A stretch of 64,000 nt of DNA from Chaetoderma sp. LZ-2023a (Eukaryota > Mollusca > Caudofoveata > Chaetodermatida > Chaetodermatidae): the NCBI GenBank assembly GCA_034401795.1, contig CM067366.1, positions 81,167,391 through 81,231,390 of the forward strand, in the 5' to 3' direction. The notes beneath the pieces are model-generated. The model did not search any database. It saw only the letters and a list, made by a program, of their open reading frames with translations, and was not told the origin of the DNA. Positions 60,570 to 64,000 of the stretch are shown piece by piece (the stretch's first letter is position 1; the number at the start of each line of letters is the position of its first letter). Made by a program: the position numbers and the translations under genes.

Positions 60570-60967
60570 CTCGTTAGAATCATCCACCTCTTTCCCACTT
60601 TCTACGTCGTTTACAGGAGCATATTGTGTGCTCGGTGACCGGTTTTCGTCGCCTCGTAAAACAACATTGGCCAGAGCGTATTCCAACAGCGCAGCAAACA
60701 CAAACAACAAGCACGTGGCCATCCAGACATCTATCGACTTGACATAGGACACTTTGGGTAGTGACGCAATGGCCGCCGACTTCTGCGTTGTCATCGTGAG
60801 AACCGTGAGTATTCCTAGCGAGATTCTTGCGGGAACTGCATCCACACTGAGCCAAAATGACACCCATGATAGAGCCACGATCATGACACTCGGGATGTAG
60901 ATCTGAATCATGAAGTATCCGATCTCCCGCTCCAACAGAAGATCAGCCCGCAGACAACTGAAACTTT
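60570..60967 (-). CDS. Internal exon of a Cys-loop ligand-gated chloride channel subunit (M1-M3)
   Basis: An exon of 398 bp coding 132 whole residues after two bases of a split codon. The acceptor is TTTCTTTCCAG just right of 60967; the donor is GAG/GTGAGT at 60570/60569, leaving phase 0. It begins with SFSCLRADL, whose Cys matches the second (loop C) disulphide of glycine- and glutamate-gated receptors. Then follow M1 (residues 17-40, [20 protein letters not shown]), the intracellular AVPAR (43-47) that marks anion selectivity, M2 (about 46-66, [12 protein letters not shown]), the [14 protein letters not shown] linker and M3 (77-101, [18 protein letters not shown]). It ends in a polar, acidic start of the M3-M4 loop. 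The ligand (glycine, GABA, glutamate, histamine or protons) cannot be told without the extracellular exons, which should lie right of 61 kb or outside the window. M4 was not found. Confidence 0.93.
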
Positions 60968-61523
60968 CTGGAAAGAAAGGATGTTTAAAACTTGTGAATT
61001 ACTCATAGAACAGTCTTAATATTTTATAGTAAAATGTTCTTTTCAGCAATGTTACAGGCACGCCGTTGAAACTAATGTATCTGGAAGTGTCATGCCAAAT
61101 TAGATCATAATTTCGACTCAATAAATAAGAAAAACACTTCTTATTTTTTATAACTGACTTATCGGCTCTGTTGTGTATAGCGTAACTTGTTATTATACGC
61201 ATATGCTAATGAGCACCAAGAAAACAGAGGTGTTGTTTGATACATTGTTACGTCATTCAGTTGTTTCATTGTTTGTACCACCCTGTGTATATATGTTATA
61301 GAATAGGTTGAATGCATGTGTGAGTGAACTTGGTGCCGATCTGTGTGCCAGTCCTTAACACCACCGAATAACGGCTAATAATAAGAAAGGTTGGGAGTAC
61401 TGTTCACTAATGTGTTTGCTATACGAATAACATATCACTGTGTTGAGCTGTATTAAATAATAAATGGTACTAATTTTCTACGCGGAAGAGAGTGAACAAA
61501 TACCGGTGAGGAGTCGCACATGT

Positions 61524-61527
<4 letters not shown>

Positions 61528-61570
<43 letters not shown>
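61528..61570. repeat. (GA)n microsatellite
   Basis: About 21 uninterrupted GA units. Confidence 0.97.
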
Positions 61571-61571
<1 letters not shown>

Positions 61572-62394
61572 CCGTGACTTAATGAACGCCTGACGAACAT
61601 AAACAAGGTCGAAGAGGTGGGCACACTTGTACGGTGGTGCACGTACCATTGACACGTAGAGTTTCGTCGTATGTGGCTAATAGACTGTAAGCTGTTGTGT
61701 TAACCTGCTGTTGTGTGCTACAGAGGTGGTATTTGTTGTCAACGCCTCGTTGCCAGTTAATGTGAGAGACGGCCGACACGGAGGCTTAGGGTGGTTCCAG
61801 TTGTCACTGCGAGGTGTTCGTCGTTGTTTGTTATATTATTGTAAAGACAGAACCTTACAGACATTTTGTAACATTTCGGGATTCGAACCACGCGGACTTC
61901 ATATGTTAATCCAGTCAGGACATTACAAAATCAAAACGGACAAAATCATATCGTGGAGTGAGTATCGTCAATATTGCGCAATCCACACACTATCAAGCTG
62001 ATTCATGTCAAGCTTATAACACATTTCGGGCTTGGGTGTAGGCACCAAACATCACCAGCAGCACGCACCATCACGTCTTGTTCTCTAAATGTTACTTTCT
62101 GTATCGGTGTTTCAGTATGAATGTGTGAGTGAGTGTGAGCGTGTGTGTGATGCCTCTTTTGAACTGGTCATAAGTCTTGAAATGATCAATAAACTTCTAG
62201 TTATTCCATGCCTGTTTTTGTGAGTACTCGATACCTATCAGGTGACAGTAGAGCGTTATCCATCAATGTCATCAATTCAAATCTTTCACTTCAATCATCA
62301 ACATCATGCCATATCATCATCATAGCATGAATCATACCCTAGACAATATCGTAACAACATGCAGAATATCAAGAGTGATCGATGCACGAGAGAA

Positions 62395-62560
62395 ATTGAC
62401 CGATGTACTAATCGACTGACCGACTGACAAACCGACAAAGCGACAAACCAACAAACCGACCAACAAATCAACCGATGAACCAACTGACTGACCAACAAAC
62501 CAACCGACAAACTTAAGGATGACTGACCGACCAACAGACTGACTGACAGATCGACAGAGC
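62395..62560. repeat. Degenerate (CGAC/CAAC/TGAC)n repeat
   Basis: ACCGACTGACAAACCGACAA and similar sequence with a four-base phase, strongly diverged. Confidence 0.8.
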
Positions 62561-63034
62561 GAGTGTGCTACGTGTGCGTTATTTCTCTTATGAGCATAAC
62601 ACTCTGTTTGAATTCGCCAAACAAGTTTAGTCTCAGGAGTAAGACAGCCATTTGCATAGTTGCGGGGAGTCTTCAGGAATATATTGTGTGCATGCCCTAG
62701 AAAGTATCATGAGCGTCTGCGCATATATTCTCTTTTTATTCTTAAATTCTTAATGAAATCCTTAAAAATAATGGAGTTTTAGACATATATTCTAGAACCT
62801 TGGATTGAATCTTATCTACTGCACATTTGGGGGGAATAGTTGAGTGATGCGGTGAGGCGACAATAATTACTAGTCCATGATAAAAAGCAAGAATCATCAT
62901 TTCGAAGCAACCAAGTTGAGAATTGTGATAAATTATGCCACGGCATTTATACCAACAAATTCCAGTCAACTGTATTTTAGAAAGCATTCGGGATGACAGA
63001 TTAACATTTTTAACGAGGTAGATCTTGTTATCTA

Positions 63035-63360
63035 TTATTTCGCCGTGTTGGAATTGATTGGTCCCCGAATGCCCTGACTATCAATTTCCTGAAAACTATA
63101 AAGCTAAGCTGTTGAATATTTTGTAACTAATATGACTGGGCGCTGTTGCTGCCTATGGTTTCAAAATATTCAACAGGATATTTATTAAATAGTAAACACA
63201 TACAATTCGAAGAACACCGCATAGTTCGTCTTTAAAAATGTGTTTTTGACGTACTTATCTATGTCATTCATGACAATGACGTCTTTGATTGTGATGTTAT
63301 TCCACACGTCACGTAGTTGATTATGACGTCATATGATGGACGAATAGAGTGGAAAGGTTA
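63035..63360 (+). repeat. Foldback repeat (copy p), near full length
   Basis: Head CGTGTTGGAATTGATTGGTC and ATCAATTTCCTGAAAACTAT, left arm AAGCTGTTGAATATTTTGTA through GGGCGCTGTTGCTGCCTAT. The right arm is reduced to GGTTTCAAAATATTCAACAG, then the tail ATATTTATTAAATAGTAAAC, ATACAATTCG and TGACGTCA at 63324-63331. Confidence 0.75.
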
Positions 63361-63460
63361 ATTATGTGCTAACTCATACTACAGCGATTGCATAACAATC
63401 ATATGGGCAATGTTAACTAGTTTACAAATGCTCTTTGTGTATGTCACAAGCAATGTTTTA

Positions 63461-63486
63461 CTGCTGCTGCTGCTGCTGCTGCTGCT
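63461..63486. repeat. (CTG)n microsatellite
   Basis: Eight to nine CTG units. Confidence 0.95.
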
Positions 63487-63654
63487 ATCTAGCATGAATG
63501 AGGTAAGTATGGTACTCTTGAAATGCGATAAGATGAAATGTGTTGGCAATTTTTTATGAAAAACTCTGGAGTTTTAAAGAACCAACTATGAATTATATGC
63601 CGGGTTTGATATATTTTGTTCCATATTGTACAGAGGGCATTACATTCTGAAGCA

Positions 63655-63765
63655 CCACCCATTTAACACTCAAGCCGGACAAGATAGCGGACTCAGTCTT
63701 TCCAGTGATAAATTTTCCAAAATAATCATATCTTGGTCTGCGTGGATGACCAGGATATATATGAA
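63655..63765. repeat. TTAA hairpin element, degenerate fragment
   Basis: TTAACACTCAAGCCGGACAA, GCGGACTCAGTCTTTCCAGT, GATAAATTTTCCAAAATAAT and TCTTGGTCTGC follow the family order, with the apex degraded. Confidence 0.5.
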
Positions 63766-64000
63766 AATTATAAATGATAGCTTATGTGATAACCTGAATG
63801 TTAGAATCGTTGTCACATTTATGCCACTTGGAGCTCGCTAAAGCTCATTCACAATGCGCTCTTACTATACACGTATTATAGATTTGATTTAAAACTCGTT
63901 TGGATATTTATGAATCTCTGGTGTGTAGGCCTTACGCGAAAGCTCGTCAAGATAAACTAAGTTCATCGTAAAAGGTATTAACTTTGAATCCTGTAGGAAC

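Larger units (their letters stand above)
61000..63034. other. Presumed upstream intron or flank of the channel gene; no exon recognised
   Basis: Contains (GA)n at 61528-61570 and a degenerate CGAC/CAAC tetranucleotide tract (62395-62560). A TTCGAA-box near 61880 is discussed under rejected items. No extracellular-domain exon was identified on the minus strand. Confidence 0.5.

Noticed and set aside
61875..61890. Minus-strand tRNA or SINE B-box (GGTTCGAATCCC)
   Set aside because: No A-box at the right distance and the T-stem does not pair.

Overview
The window looks like non-coding, transposon-rich DNA from a metazoan, most likely a marine invertebrate (a mollusc or another lophotrochozoan is a guess). 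The reasons are its AT-rich unique sequence, many long microsatellites, several classes of eukaryotic mobile element, and one spliced exon of an animal Cys-loop ligand-gated chloride channel. Nothing in it looks prokaryotic. Most long open frames are microsatellite translations or shadows.

Layout. 1-3.0 kb: a decayed minus-strand copy of an uncharacterised multi-copy protein family, split by a (GT)n tract of about 745 bp. 3.3-8.1 kb: a foldback repeat, remains of one PIF/Harbinger element, and a second Harbinger-like element with perfect 25-bp terminal inverted repeats and a MADF exon. 9-15 kb: two duplicated sequence pairs, a Penelope-like fragment, and a short TTAA-flanked hairpin element. 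15-16.2 kb: a ~97-bp tandem repeat next to a non-LTR reverse transcriptase fragment. 16.86-22.54 kb: a complete hAT transposon (short inverted termini, exact 8-bp target duplication, transposase broken by few lesions) lying in the apex of a foldback repeat. 23.6-32.4 kb: a decayed Ty3/gypsy retrotransposon on the minus strand with ~1.05-kb LTRs and a tRNA-Lys-like primer site. 33.5-36.7 kb: another TTAA hairpin element and a second decayed copy of the uncharacterised family, on the plus strand.

37-47 kb: mainly unannotated AT-rich DNA with microsatellites. 47.69-49.16 kb: a Tc1 element with two single-base frameshifts. 49-57 kb: unique DNA, a GATA array, inverted and hairpin repeats. 57.39-59.04 kb: a Tc1 element whose 341-residue DD34E transposase is open throughout. 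60.57-60.97 kb: the only credible host exon (membrane segments M1-M3 of a glycine/GABA/glutamate-gated chloride channel subunit, minus strand, good splice sites).

The recurring theme is a palindromic foldback family of roughly 330-400 bp (a head with a CCCGCCC-like box, a central inverted repeat, a tail with TGACGTCA), present in about fifteen full or partial copies, one of which hosts the hAT element. Family assignments come from motifs recalled while reading; no database search was run.
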